A DNA stretch of 64,000 nt. It comes from Pteria penguin (lineage: Eukaryota > Mollusca > Bivalvia > Pterioida > Pteriidae). This document shows, one piece after another, positions 25,801-39,800 of this stretch. A model generated the notes under the pieces. It was given only the letters and a program-made list of their open reading frames with translations. It searched no databases and was not told the origin of the DNA. Position 1 is the stretch's first letter. Each line of letters starts with the position of its first letter. Both the position numbers and the translations under genes were made by a program. Location: the NCBI GenBank assembly GCA_035048485.1, contig CM068584.1, forward strand, positions 68,725,878-68,789,877. The letters run 5' to 3'.

Positions 25801-28800
25801 CAAATTTTGTATGTAGCATTTTGCTGACCTGCAATCCCAAGAAGACTATATGCTTTTTCTGAGGTTCAACATGATGGATAGGGTTTTATAATCAACCGCG
25901 CATGTAAACATGCTTGGAAAGGGCACCGCCGAACGCTTTCTTTACCCTTAAAAGTTGAAATAACATCAAAACCGTGAGTTCAAATCCAAAATTTCTTCAG
26001 CGGTCCTGTGCAGGGTTCGATTCCCAAGAACGCCATACCATTTCCACGTCCCTGTAAGCTACGCTTATTGTTTTATATTTAATAATGGTGTTGGACATTC
26101 TTTATTTTGAGTAAATTTTCTTTATTTTCCCGTCATACGTGGAAATAACGTCAAGACCGCAAGCGTCAACCGCAAATTTTGTATGTAGCATTTTGCTGAC
26201 CTGCAATCCCAAGAAGACTATATGCTTTTTCTGAGCTTCAACATGATGGATTGGGTTTTATAATCAACCGCGCATGTAAAACATGCTTGGAAAGGGTACC
26301 GCCGAACGCATTCTTTACCCTTAAAATTTGAAATAACATCAAAACCGTGAGTTCAAACCGGAAATTTCTTCTGTGGTCCTGTGCAGGGTTCGATTACCAA
26401 GAAAGCCATACAATTTCCAGGTCCGAGTAAGCTACACTTATTGTTTTGTATTTAATAATGATGTTGGACGACCTTTATTTTGAGTAAATTTTCTTTATTT
26501 TGCCGTTATACGTGGAAATAACGTCAAGACCGCAAGCGTCAACCGCAAATTTTGTATGTAGCATTTTGCTGACCTGCAATCCCAATAAGACTATATGTTT
26601 TATCTGAGGTTCAACATGATGGATAGGGTTTTATAATCAACCGCGCATGTAAAACATGCTTGGAAAGGGTACCGCCGAACGCTTTCTTTACCCTTAAAAT
26701 TTGAAATAACATCAAAACCGTGAGTTCAAATCCAAAATTTCTTCTCTGCTCCTTTGCAGGGTTCGATTCCCAAGAACGCCATAACATTTACAGGTCCGTG
26801 TAAGCTACACTTATTGTTTTATATTTAATAATGGTGTTGGACAACATTTATTTTGAGTAAATTTTCTTTATTTTGCCGTTATACGTGGAAATAACGTCAA
26901 GACGGCAAGCGTCAACCGCAAATTTTGTATGTAGCATTTTGCTGACCTGCAATCCCAAGAAGACTATATGCTTTTTCTGAGCTTCAACATGATGGATTGG
27001 GTTTTATAATCAACCGCGCATGTAAAACATGCTTGGAAAGGGTACCGCCGAACGCATTCTTTACCCTTAAAATTTGAAATAACATCAAAACCGTGAGTTC
27101 AAACCGGAAATTTCTTCTGTGGTCCTGTGCAGGGTTCGATTCCCAAGAACGCCATACTAATTCCAGGTCCCTGTAAGCTACACTTATTGTTTTGTATTTA
27201 ATAATGATGTTGGACGACCTTTATTTTGAGTAAATTTTCTTTATTTTGCCGTTATACGTGGAAATAACGTCAAGACCGCAAGCGTCAACCGCAAATTTTG
27301 TATGTAGCATTTTGCTGACCTGCAATCCCAATAAGACTATATGTTTTATCTGAGGTTCAACATGATGGATAGGGTTTTATAATCAACCGCGCATGTAAAA
27401 CATGCTTGGAAAGGGTACCGCCGAACGCTTTCTTTACCCTTAAAATTTGAAATAACATCAAAACCGTGAGTTCAAATCCAAAATTTCTTCTCTGCTCCTT
27501 TGCAGGGTTCGATTCCCAAGAACGCCATAACATTTACAGGTCCGTGTAAGCTACACTTATTGTTTTATATTTAATAATGGTGTTGGACAACATTTATTTT
27601 GAGTAAATTTTCTTTATTTTGCCGTTATACGTGGAAATAACGTCAAGACCGCAAGCGTCAACCGCAAATTTTGTATGTAGCATTTTGCTGACCTGCAATC
27701 CCAAGAAGACTATATGCTTTTTCTGAGGTTCAACATGATGGATAGGGTTTTATAATCAACTGCGCATGTAAAACATGCTTGGAAAGGGCACCGCCGAACG
27801 CTTTCTTTACCCTTAAAAGTTGAAATAACATCAAAACCGTGAGTTCAAATCCAAAATTTCTTATGTGGTCCTGTGCAGGTTTCGATTCCCAAGAACGCCA
27901 TACTATTTCCAGGTCCCTGTAAGCTACACTTATTGTTTTGTATTTAATAATGATGTTGGACGACCTTTATTTTGAGTAAATTTTCTTTTTTTGCCGTTAT
28001 ACGTGGAAATAACGTCAAGACGGCAAGCGTCAACCGCAAATTTTGTATGTAGCATTTTGCTGACCTGCAATCCCAAGAAGACTATATGCTTTTTCTGAGC
28101 TTCAACATGATGGATTCGGTTTTATAATCAACCGCGCATGTAAAACATGCTTGGAAAGGGTACCGCCGAACGCATTCTTTACCCTTAAAATTTGAAATAA
28201 CATCAAAACCGTGAGTTCAAACCGGAAATTTCTTCTGTGGTCCTGTGCAGGGTTCGATTCCCAAGAACGCCATACTATTTCCAGGTCCCTGTAAGCTACA
28301 CTTATTGTTTTGTATTTAATAATGATGTTGGACGACCTATATTTTGAGTAAATTTTCTTTATTTTGCCGTTATACGTGGAAATAACGTCAAGACCGCAAG
28401 CGTCAACCGCAAATTTTGTATGTAGCATTTTGCTGACCTGCAATCCCAATAAGACTATATGTTTTATCTGAGGTTCAACATGATGGATAGGGTTTTATAA
28501 TCAACCGCGCATGTAAAACATGCTTGGAAAGGGTACCGCCGAACGCTTTCTTTACCATTAAAATTTGAAATAACATCAAAACCGTGAGTTCAAATCCAAA
28601 ATTTCTTCTCTGCTCCTTTGCAGGGTTCGATTCCCAAGAACGCCATAACATTTACAGGTCCGTGTAAGCTACACTTATTGTTTTATATTTAATAATGGTG
28701 TTGGACAACCTTTATTTTGAGTAAATTTTCTTTATTTTGCCGTTATACGTGGAAATAACGTCAAGACCGCAAGCGTCAACCGCAAATTTTGTATGTAGCA

Positions 28801-31779
28801 TTTTGCTGACATGCAATCCCAAGAAGACTATATGCTTTTTCTGAGGTTCAACATGATGGATAGGGTTTTATAATCAACTGCGCATGTAAAACATGCTTGG
28901 AAAGGGCACCGCCGAACGCTTTCTTTACCCTTAAAAGTTGAAATAACATCAAAACCGTGAGTTCAAATCCAAAATTTCTTATGTGGTCCTGTGCAGGGTT
29001 CGATTCCCAAGAACGCCATACTATTTCCAGGTCCCTGTAAGCTACACTTATTGTTTTGTATTTAATAATGATGTTGGACGACCTTTATTTTGAGTAAATT
29101 TTCTTTTTTTGCCGTTATACGTGGAAATAACGTCAAGACGGCAAGCGTCAACCGCAAATTTTGTATGTAGCATTTTGCTGACCTGCAATCCCAAGAAGAC
29201 TATATGCTTTTTCTGAGCTTCAACATGATGGATTGGGTTTTATAATCAACCGCGCATGTAAAACATGTTTGGAAAGGGCACCGCCGAACGCTTTCTTTAC
29301 CCTTAAAAGTTGAAAAAACATCAAAACCGTGAGTTCAAATCCAAAATTTCTTCAGGGGTCCTGTGCAGGGTTCGATTCCCAAGAACGCCATACCATTTCC
29401 AGGTCACTGTAAGCTACACTTATTGTTTTATATTTAATAATGATGTTGGACAACCTTTATTTTGAGTAAATTTTCTTTATTTTGCCGATATACGTGGAAA
29501 TAACGTCAAGACCGCAAGCGTCAACCGCAAATTTTGTATGTAGCATTTTGCTGACATGCAATCCCAATAAGACTAATTGCTTTTTCTGAGCTTCAACATG
29601 ATGGATAGGGTTTTATAATCAACTGCGCATGTAAAACATGCTTGGAAAGGGCACCGCCCAACGCTTTCTTTACCTTTAAAATTTGAAATAACATCAAAAC
29701 CGTGAGTTCAAACCGGAAATTTCTTCTGTGGTCCTGTGTAGGGTTCGATTCCCAAGAACACCATACTATTTCCAGGTCCCTGTAAGCTACACTTATTGTT
29801 TTATATTTAATAATGATGTTGGACAACCTTTATTTTGAGTAAATTTTCTTTTTTTGCCGTTATACGTGGAAATAACGTCAAGACCGCACGCGTCAAACGC
29901 AAATTTTGTATGTAGCATTTTGCTGACCTGCAATCCCAAGAAGACTATATGCTTTTTCTGAGGTTCAACATGATGGATAGGGTTTTATAATCAACCGCGC
30001 ATGTAAAACATGCTTGGAAAGGGTACCGCCGAACGCTTTCTTTACCCTTAAAATTTGAAATAACATCAAAACCGTGAGTTCAAACCGGAAATTTCTTCTG
30101 TGGTCCTGTGTAGGGTTCGATTCCCAAGAACGCCATACTATTTCCAGGTCCCTGTAAGCTACACTTATTGTTTTATATTTAATAATGATGTTGGACGACC
30201 TTTATTTTGAGTAAATTTTCTTTATGTTGCCGTTATACGTGGAAATAACGTCAAGACCGCACGCATCAACCGCAAATTTTGTATGTAGCATTTTGCTGAC
30301 ATGCAATCCCAAGAAGACTATATGCTTTTTCTGAGCTTCAACATGATGGATAGGGTTTTATAATCAACCGCGCATGTAAAACATGCTTGGAAAGGGTACC
30401 GCCGAACGCTTTCTTTACCCGTAAAATTTGAAATAACATCAAAACCGTGAGTTCAAACCGGAAATTTCTTCTGTGGTCCTGTGCAGGGTTCGATTCCCAA
30501 GAACGCCATACTATTTCCAGGTCCCTGTAAGCTACACTTATTGTTTTATATTTAATAATGATGTTGGACGACCTTTATTTTGAGTAAATTTTCTTTATTT
30601 TGCCGTTATACGTGGAAATAACGTCAAGACCGCACGCATCAACCGCAAATTTTGTATGTAGCATTTTGCTGACATGCAATCCCAATAAGACTATATGTTT
30701 TATCTGAGGTTCAACATGATGGATAGGGTTTTATAATCAACCGCGCATGTAAAACATGCTTGGAAAGGGTACCGCCGAACGCTTTCTTTACCCTTAAAAT
30801 TTGAAATAACATCAAAACCGTGATTTCAAACCGGAAATTTCTTCTGTGGTCCTGTGCAGAGTTCGATTCCCAAGAACGCCATACTATTTCCAGGTCCCTG
30901 TAAGCTACACTTATTGTTTTATATTTATTAATGATGTTCGACGACCTTTATTTTGAGTAAATTTTCTTTATTTTGCCGTTATATGTGGAAATAACGTCAA
31001 GACCGCACGCATCAACCGCAAATTTTGTATGTAGCATTTTGCTGACATGCAATCCCAAGAAGACTATATGCTTTTTCTGAGCTTCAACATGATGGATAGG
31101 GTTTTATAATCAACCGCGCATGTAAAACATGCTTGGAAAGGGTACCGCCGAACGCTTTCTTTACCCTTAAAATTTGAAATAACATCAAAACCGTGAGTTC
31201 AAACCGGAAATTTCTTCTGTGGTCCTGTGCAGGGTTCGATTCCCAAGAACGCCATACTATTTCCATGTCCCTGTAAGCTACACTTATTGTTTTATATTTA
31301 ATAATGATGTTGGACGACCTTTATTTTGAGTAAATTTTCTTTATTTTGCCGTTATACGTGGAAATAACGTCAAGACCGCAAGCATCAACCGCAAATTTTC
31401 TATGTAGCATTTTGCTGACATGCAATCCCAATAAGACTATATGTTTTATCTGAGGTTCAACATGATGGATAGGGTTTTATAATCAACCGCGCATGTAAAA
31501 CATGCTTGGAAAGGGTACCGCCGAACGCTTTCTTTACCCTTAAAATTTGAAATAACATCAAAACCGTGATTTCAAACCGGAAATTTCTTCTGTGGTCCTG
31601 TGCAGGGTTCGATTACCAAGAACGCCATACTATTTTCAGGTCCGTGTATGCTACACTTATTGTTTTATATTTATTAATGATGTTCGACGACCTTTATTTT
31701 GAGTAAATTTTCTTTATTTTGCCGTTATATGTGGAAATAACGTCAAGACCGCACGCATCAACCGCAAATTTTGTATGTA

Positions 31780-34700
31780 GCATTTTGCTGACATGCAATC
31801 CCAGTAAGACTATATGTTTTATCTGAGGTTCAACATCATGGATAGGGTTTTATAATCAACCGCGCATGTAAAACATGTTTGGAAAGGGTACCGCCGAACG
31901 CTTTCTTTACCCTTAAAATATGAAATAACATCAAAACCGTGAGTTCAAATCCAAAATTTCTTCAGGGGTCCTGTGCAGGGTTCGATTCCCAAGAACGCCA
32001 TACCATTTCCAGGTCCCTGTAAGCTACACTTATTGTTTTATATTTAATAATGATGTTGGACAACCTTTATTTTGAGTAAATTTTCTTTATTTTGCCGATA
32101 TACGTGGAAATAACGTCAAGACCGCAAGCGTCAACCGCAAATTTTGTATGTAGCATTTTGCTGACATGCAATCCCAAGAAGACTATATGCTTTTTCTGAG
32201 CTTCAACATGATGGATAGGGTTTTATAATCAACCGCGCATGTAAAACATGCTTGGAAAGGGTACCGCCGAACGCTTTCTTTACCCTTAAAATTTGAAATA
32301 ACATCAAAACCGTGAAATCAAACCGGAAATTTCTTCTGTGTTCCTGTGTATGGTTCGATTCCCAAGAACGCCATACTATTTCCAGGTCCGTGTAAGCTAC
32401 AATTATTGTTTCATATTTAATAATGATGTGGGACGACCTTTATTTTGAGTAAATTTTCTTAATTTTGCCGATATACGTGGAAATAACGTCAAGACCGCAA
32501 TCATCAACCGCAAATTTTGTATGTAGCATTTTGCTGAAATGCAATCCCAATAAGACTATATGTTTTATCTGAGGTTCAACATGATGGATAGGGTTTTATA
32601 ATCAACCGCGCATGTAAAACATGCTTGGAAAGGGTACCGCCGAACGCTTTCTTTACCCTTAAAATTTGAAATAACATCAAAACCGTGAGTTCAAATCCAA
32701 AATTTCTTTAGGGGTCCTGAGCAGGGTTCGATTCCCAAGAACGCCATACTATTTCCAGGTCCCTGTAAGCTACACTTATTGTTTTATATTTAATAATGAT
32801 GTTGGACAACCTTTATTTTGAGTAAATTTTCTTTATTTTGCCGATATACGTGGAAATAACGTCAAGACCGCAAGCGTCAACCGCAAATTTTGTATGTAGC
32901 ATTTTGCTGACATGCAATCCCAAGAAGACTATATCCTTTTTCTGAGCTTCAACATGATGGATAGGGTTTTATAATCAACCGCGCATGTAAAACATGCTTG
33001 GAAAGGGTACCGCCGAACGCTTTCTTTACCCTTAAAATTTGAAATAACATCAAAACCGTGAGTTCAAACCGGAAATTTCTTCTGTGGTCCTGTGTAGGGT
33101 TCGATTCCCAAGAACGCCATACTATTTCCAGGTCCCTGTAAGCTACACTTATTGTTTTATATTTAATAATGATGTTGGACGACCTTTATTTTGAGTAAAT
33201 TTTCTTTATTTTGCCGATATACGTGGAAATAACGTCAAGACCGCAATCATCAACCGCAAATTTTGTATGTAGCATTTTGCTGAAATGCAATCCCAATAAG
33301 ACTATATGTTTTATCTGAGGTTCAACATGATGGATAGGGTTTTATAATCAACCGCGCATGTAAAACATGCTTGGAAAGGGTACCGCCGAACGCTTTCTTT
33401 ACCCTTAAAATTTGAAATAACATCAAAACCGTGAGTTCAAATCCAAAATTTCTTCAGGGGTCCTGTGCAGGGTTCCATTCCCAAGAACGCCATACCATTT
33501 CCAGGTCCCTGTAAGCTACACTTATTGTTTTATATTTAATAATGATGTTGGACAACCTTTATTTTGAGTAAATTTTCTTTATTTTGCCGATATACGTGGA
33601 AATAACGTCAAGACCGAAGCGTCAACCGCAAATTTTGTATGTAGCATTTTGCTGACATGCAATCCCAAGAAGACTATATCCTTTTTCTGAGCTTCAACAT
33701 GATGGATAGGGTTTTATAATCAACCGCGCATGTAAAACATGCTTGGAAAGGGTACCGCCGAACGCTTTCTTTACCCTTAAAATTTGAAATAACATCAAAA
33801 CCGTGAGTTCAAACCGGAAATTTCTTCTGTGGTCCTGTGTAGGGTTCGATTCCCAAGAACGCCATACTATTTCCAGGTCCCTGTAAGCTACACTTATTGT
33901 TTTATATTTAATAATGATGTTGGACGACCTTTATTTTGAGTAAATTTTCTTTATTTTGCCGATATACGTGGAAATAACGTCAAGACCGCAATCATCAACC
34001 GCAAATTTTGTATGTAGCATTTTGCTGAAATGCAATCCCAATAAGACTATATGTTTTATCTGAGGTTCAACATGATGGATAGGGTTTTATAATCAACCGC
34101 GCATGTAAAACATGCTTGGAAAGGGTACCGCCGAACGCTTTCTTTACCCTTAAAATTTGAAATAACATCAAAACCGTGAGTTCAAATCCAAAATTTCTTC
34201 AGGGGTCCTGTGCAGGGTTCGATTCCCAAGAACGCCATACCATTTCCAGGTCCCTGTAAGCTACACTTATTGTTTTATATTTAATAATGATGTTGGACAA
34301 CCTTTATTTTGAGTAAATTTTCTTTATTTTGCCGATATACGTGGAAATAACGTCAAGACCGCAAGCGTCAACCGCAAATTTTGTATGTAGCATTTTGCTG
34401 ACATGCAATCCCAAGAAGACTATATCCTTTTTCTGAGCTGCAACATGATGGATTGGGTTTTATAATCAACCGCGCATGTAAAACATGCTTGGAAAGGGTA
34501 CCGCCGAACGCATTCTTTACCCTTAAAATTTGAAATAACATCAAAACCGTGAGTTCAAACCGGAAATTTCTTCTGTGGTCCTGTGTAGGGTTCGATTCCC
34601 AAGAACGCCATACTATTTCCAGGTCCCTGTAAGCTACACTTATTGTTTTATATTTAATAATGATGTTGGACGACCTTTATTTTGAGTAAATTTTCTTTAT

Positions 34701-34985
34701 TTTGCCGATATACGTGGAAATAACGTCAAGACCGCAATCATCAACCGCAAATTTTGTATGTAGCATTTTGCTGAAATGCAATCCCAATAAGACTATATGT
34801 TTTATCTGAGGTTCAACATGATGGATAGGGTTTTATAATCAACCGCGCATGTAAAACATGCTTGGAAAGGGTACCGCCGAACGCTTTCTTTACCCTTAAA
34901 ATTTGAAATAACATCAAAACCGTGAGTTCAAATCCAAAATTTCTTCTGTGGTCCTGTGCAGGGTTCGATTCCCAAGAACGCCATA
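31780..34985 (+). repeat. Satellite higher-order repeat, dimer of about 746 bp
   Basis: The diagnostic AATCATCAACCG ... TGCTGAAATGCAATCCCAATAAG monomer occurs near 32,524, 33,270, 34,015 and 34,761 (745-746 bases apart). It alternates with a monomer carrying GAGCTTC and ACCGGAAA. Near-identity of consecutive dimers points to recent local amplification. Confidence 0.88.
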
Positions 34986-36850
34986 CTATTTCCAGTCCCT
35001 GTCAGCTACACTTATTGTTTTATATTTATTAATGATATTGGACAACCTTTATTTTGAGTAAATTTTCTTTATTTTGCCGTTATACGTGGAAATAACGTCA
35101 AGACCGCAAGCGTCAACCGCAAATTTTGTATGTAGCATTTTGCTGACCTGCAATCCCAAGAAGAATATATGCTTTTTCTGAGCTTCAACATGATGGATAG
35201 GGTTTTATAATCAACCGCGCATGTAAAACATGCTTGGAAAGGGCACCGCCGAACGCTTTCTTTACCCTTAAAAGTTGAAATAACATCAAAACCGTGAGTT
35301 CAAATCTAAAATTTCTTCTCTGGTCCTGTGCAGGGTTCGATTCCCAAGAACGCCATACTATTTCCAGGTCCCTGTAAGCTACACTTATTGTTTTATATTT
35401 AATAATGATGTTGGACGACCTTTATTTTGAGTAAATTTTCTTTATTTTGTCGTTATACGTGGAAATAACTTCAAGACCGCAAGCGTCAACCGCAAATTTT
35501 GTATGTAGCATTTTGCTGACCTGCAATCCCAAGAAGACTATATGCTTTTTCTGAGCTTCAATATGATGGATAGGGTTTTATAATCAACCTCGCATGTAAA
35601 ACATGCTTGGAAAGGGCACCGCCGAACGCTTTCTTTACCCTTAAAAGTTGAAATAACATCAAAACCGTGAGTTCAAATCATAAATTTCTTATGTGGTCCT
35701 GTGCAGGGTTCGATTCCCAAGAATGCCATACTATTTCCAGGTCCCTGTAAGCTACACTTATTGTTTTATATTTAATAATGATGTTGGACGACCTTTATTT
35801 TGAGTAAATTTTCTTTATTTTGCCGTTATACGTGGAAATAACGTCAAGACCGCACGCATCAACCGCAAATTTTGTATGTAGCATTTTGCTGACATGCAAT
35901 CCCAAGAAGACTATATGTTTTATCTGAGGTTCAACATGATGGATAGGGTTTTATAATCAACCGCGCATGTAAAACATGCTTGGAAAGGGTACCGCCGAAC
36001 GCTTTCTTTACCCTTAAAATTTGAAATAACATCAAAACCGTGATTTCAAACCGGAAATTTCTTCTGTGGTCCTGTGCAGGGTTCGATTCCCAAGAACGCC
36101 ATACTATTTCCAGTCCCTGTCAGCTACACTTATTGTTTTATATTTATTAATGATATTGGACAACCTTTATTTTGAGTAAATTTTCTTTATTTTGCCGTTA
36201 TACGTGGAAATAACGTCAAGACCAAAAGCGTCAACCGCAAATTTTGTATGTAGCATTTTGCTGACCTGCAATCCCAAGAAGAATATATGCTTTTTCTAAG
36301 GTTCAACATGATGGATAGGGTTTTATAATCAACCGCGCATGTAAAACATGCTTGGAAAGGGTACCGCCGAACGCTTTCTTTACCCTTAAAAGTTGAAATA
36401 ACATCAAAACCGTGAGTTCAAATCTAAAATTTCTTATGTGGTCCTGTGCAGGGTTCGATTCCCAAGAACGCCATACTATTTCCAGGTCCCTGTAAGCTAC
36501 ACTTATTGTTTTATATTTAATAATGATGTTGGACGACCTTTATTTTGAGTAAATTTTCTTTATTTTGTCGTTATACGTGGAAATAACGTCAAGACCGCAA
36601 GCGTCAACCGCAAATTTTGTATGTAGCATTTTGCTGACCTGCAATCCCAAGAAGACTATATGCTTTTTCTGAGCTTCAACATGATGGATAGGGTTTTATA
36701 ATCAACCTCGCATGTAAAACATGCTTGGAAAGGGCACCGCCGAACGCTTTCTTTACCCTTAAAAGTTGAAATAACATCAAAACCGTGAGTTCAAATCATA
36801 AATTTCTTATGTGGTCCTGTGCAGGGTTCGATTCCCAAGAATGCCATACT
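34985..36850 (+). repeat. Satellite higher-order repeat, trimer of about 1,118 bp
   Basis: The private variant TCCAGTCCCTGTCAGC (lacking a G) with GATATTGGAC occurs at 34,991 and 36,109, 1,118 bases apart (three monomers). AACCTCGCATG and AAATCATAAATTTC occur at about 35,587 and 36,706 with the same spacing. Confidence 0.8.
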
Positions 36851-39800
36851 ATTTCCAGGTCCGTGTAAGCTACACTTATTGTTTTATATTTAATAATGGT
36901 GTTGGACAACCTTTATTTTGAGTAAATTTTCTTTATTTTGCCGTTATACGTGGAAATAACGTCAAGACCGCAAGCGTCAACCGCAAATTTTGTATGTAGC
37001 ATTTTGCTGACCTGCAATCCCAAGAAGAATATATGCTTTTTCTGAGCTTCAACATGATGGATAGGGTTTTATAATCAACCGCGCATGTAAAACATGCTTG
37101 GAAAGGGCACCGCCGAACGCTTTCTTTACCCTTAAAAGTTGAAATAACATCAAAACCGTGAATTCAAATCCAAAATTTCTTATGTGGTCCTGTGCAGGGT
37201 TCGATTCCCAAGAACGCCATACTATTTCCAGGTCCCTGTAAGCTACACTTATTGTTTTATATTTAATAATGATGTTGGACGACCTTTATTTTGAGTAAAT
37301 TTTCTTTATGTTGCCGTTATACGTGGAAATAACGTCAAGACCGCAAGCGTCAACCGCAAATTTTGTATGTAGCATTTTGCTGACCTGCAATCCCAAGAAG
37401 ACTATATGCTTTTTCTGAGCTTCAACATGATGGATAGGGTTTTATAATCAACCGCGCATGTAAAACATGCTTGGAAACGGCACCGCCGAACGCTTTCTTT
37501 ACCCTTAAAAGTTGAAATAACATCAAAACCGTGAGTTCAAATCTAAAATTTCTTATGTGGTCCTGTGCAGGGTTCGATTCCCAAGAACGCCATACTATTT
37601 CCAGGTCCCTGTAAGCTACACTTATTGTTTTATATTTAATAATGATGTTGGACGACCTTTATTTTGAGTAAATTTTCTTTATGTTGCCGTTATACGTGGA
37701 AATAACGTCAAGACCGCAAGTGTCAACCGCAAATTTTGTATGTAGCATTTTCCTGACATGCAATCCCAAGTAGACTATATGCTTTTTCTGAGGTTCAACA
37801 TGATGGATAGGGTTTTTATAATCAACCGCGCATGTAAACATGCTTGGAAAGGGCACCGCCGAACGCTTTCTTTACCCTTAAAAGTTGAAATAACATCAAA
37901 ACCGTGAGTTCAAATCCAAAATTTCTTATGTGGTCCTGTGCAGGGTTCGATTCCCAAGAACTCCTTACTATTTCCAGGTCCCTGTAAGCTACACTTATTA
38001 TTTTATATTTATTAATGATGTTGGACAACCTTCATTTTGAGTAAATTTTCTTTATTTTGCCGATATACGTGGAAATAACGTCAAGACCGCAAGCGTCAAC
38101 CGCAAATTTTGTATGTAGCATTTTGCTGACATGCAATCCCAAGAAGACTATATCCTTTTTCTGAGCTTCAACATGATGGATAGGGTTTTATAATCAACCG
38201 CGCATGTAAAACATGCTTGGAAAGGGCACCGCCGAACGCTTTCTTTACCCTTAAAATTTGAAATAACATCAAAACCGTGAGTTCAAACCGGAAATTTCTT
38301 CTGTGGTCCTGTGTAGGGTTCGATTCCCAAGAACGCCATACTATTTCCAGGTCCCTGTAAGCTACACTTATTGTTTTATATTTAATAATGATGTTGGACG
38401 ACCTTTATTTTGAGTAAATTTTCTTTATGTTGCCGTTATACGTGGAAATAACGTCAAGACCGCAAGTGTCAACCGCAAATTTTGTATGTAGCATTTTCCT
38501 GACATGCAATCCCAAGAAGACTATATGCTTTTTCTGAGCTTCAACATGATGGATAGGGTTTTATAATCAACCGCGCATGTAAACATGCTTGGAAAGGGTA
38601 CCGCCGAACGCTTTCTTTACCCTTAAAAGTTGAAATAACATCAAAACCGTGAGTTCAAATCCAAAATTTCTTATGTGGTCCTGTGCAGGGTTCGATTCCC
38701 AAGAACTCCTTACTATTTCCAGGTCCCTGTAAGCTACACTTATTATTTTATATTTATTAATGATGTTGGACAACCTTCATTTTGAGTAAATTTTCTTTAT
38801 TTTGCCGATATACGTGGAAATAACGTCAAGACCGCAAGCGTCAACCGCAAATTTTGTATGTAGCATTTTGCTGACATGCAATCCCAAGAAGACTATATGC
38901 TTTTTCTGAGGTTCAACAGGATGGATAGGGTTTTATAATCAACCGCGCATGTAAAACATGCTTGGAAAGGGCACCGCCGAACGCTTTCTTTACCCTTAAA
39001 AGTTGAAATAACATCAAAACCGTGAGTTCAAATCCAAAATTTCTTATGTGGTCCTGTGCAGGGTTCGATTCCCAAGAACGCCATACCATTTCCAGGTCCG
39101 TGTAAGCTACACTTATTGTTTTATATTTAATAATGATGTTGGACTACCTTTATTTTGAGTAAATTTTCTTAATTTTGCCGTTATACGTGGAAATAACGTC
39201 AAGACCGCACGCATCAACCGCAAATTTTGTATGTAGCATTTTGCTGACATGCAATCCCAATAAGACTATATGTTTTATCTGAGGTTCAACATGATGGATA
39301 GGGTTTTATAATCAACCGCGCATGTAAAACATGCTTGGAAAGGGTACCGCCGAACGCTTTCTTTACCCTTAAAATTTGAAATAACATCAAAACCGTGAGT
39401 TCAAATCCAAAATTTCTTCAGGGGTCCTGTGCAGGGTTCGATTCCCAAGAACGCCATACTATTTCCAGGTCCCTGTAAGCTACACTTATTGTTTTATATT
39501 TAATAATGATGTTGGACGACCTTTATTTTGAGTAAATTTTCTTTTTTTGCCGTTATACGTGGAAATAACGTCAAGACCGCAAGCGTCAACCGCAAATTTT
39601 GTATGTAGCATTTTGCTGACCTGCAATCCCAAGAAGACTATATGCTTTTTCTGAGGTTCAACATGATGGATAGGGTTTTATAATCAACCGCGCATGTAAA
39701 ACATGCTTGGAAAGGGCACCGCCGAACGCTTTCTTTACCCTTAAAAGTTGAAATAACATCAAAACCGTGAGTTCAAATCCAAAATTTCTTATGTGGTCCT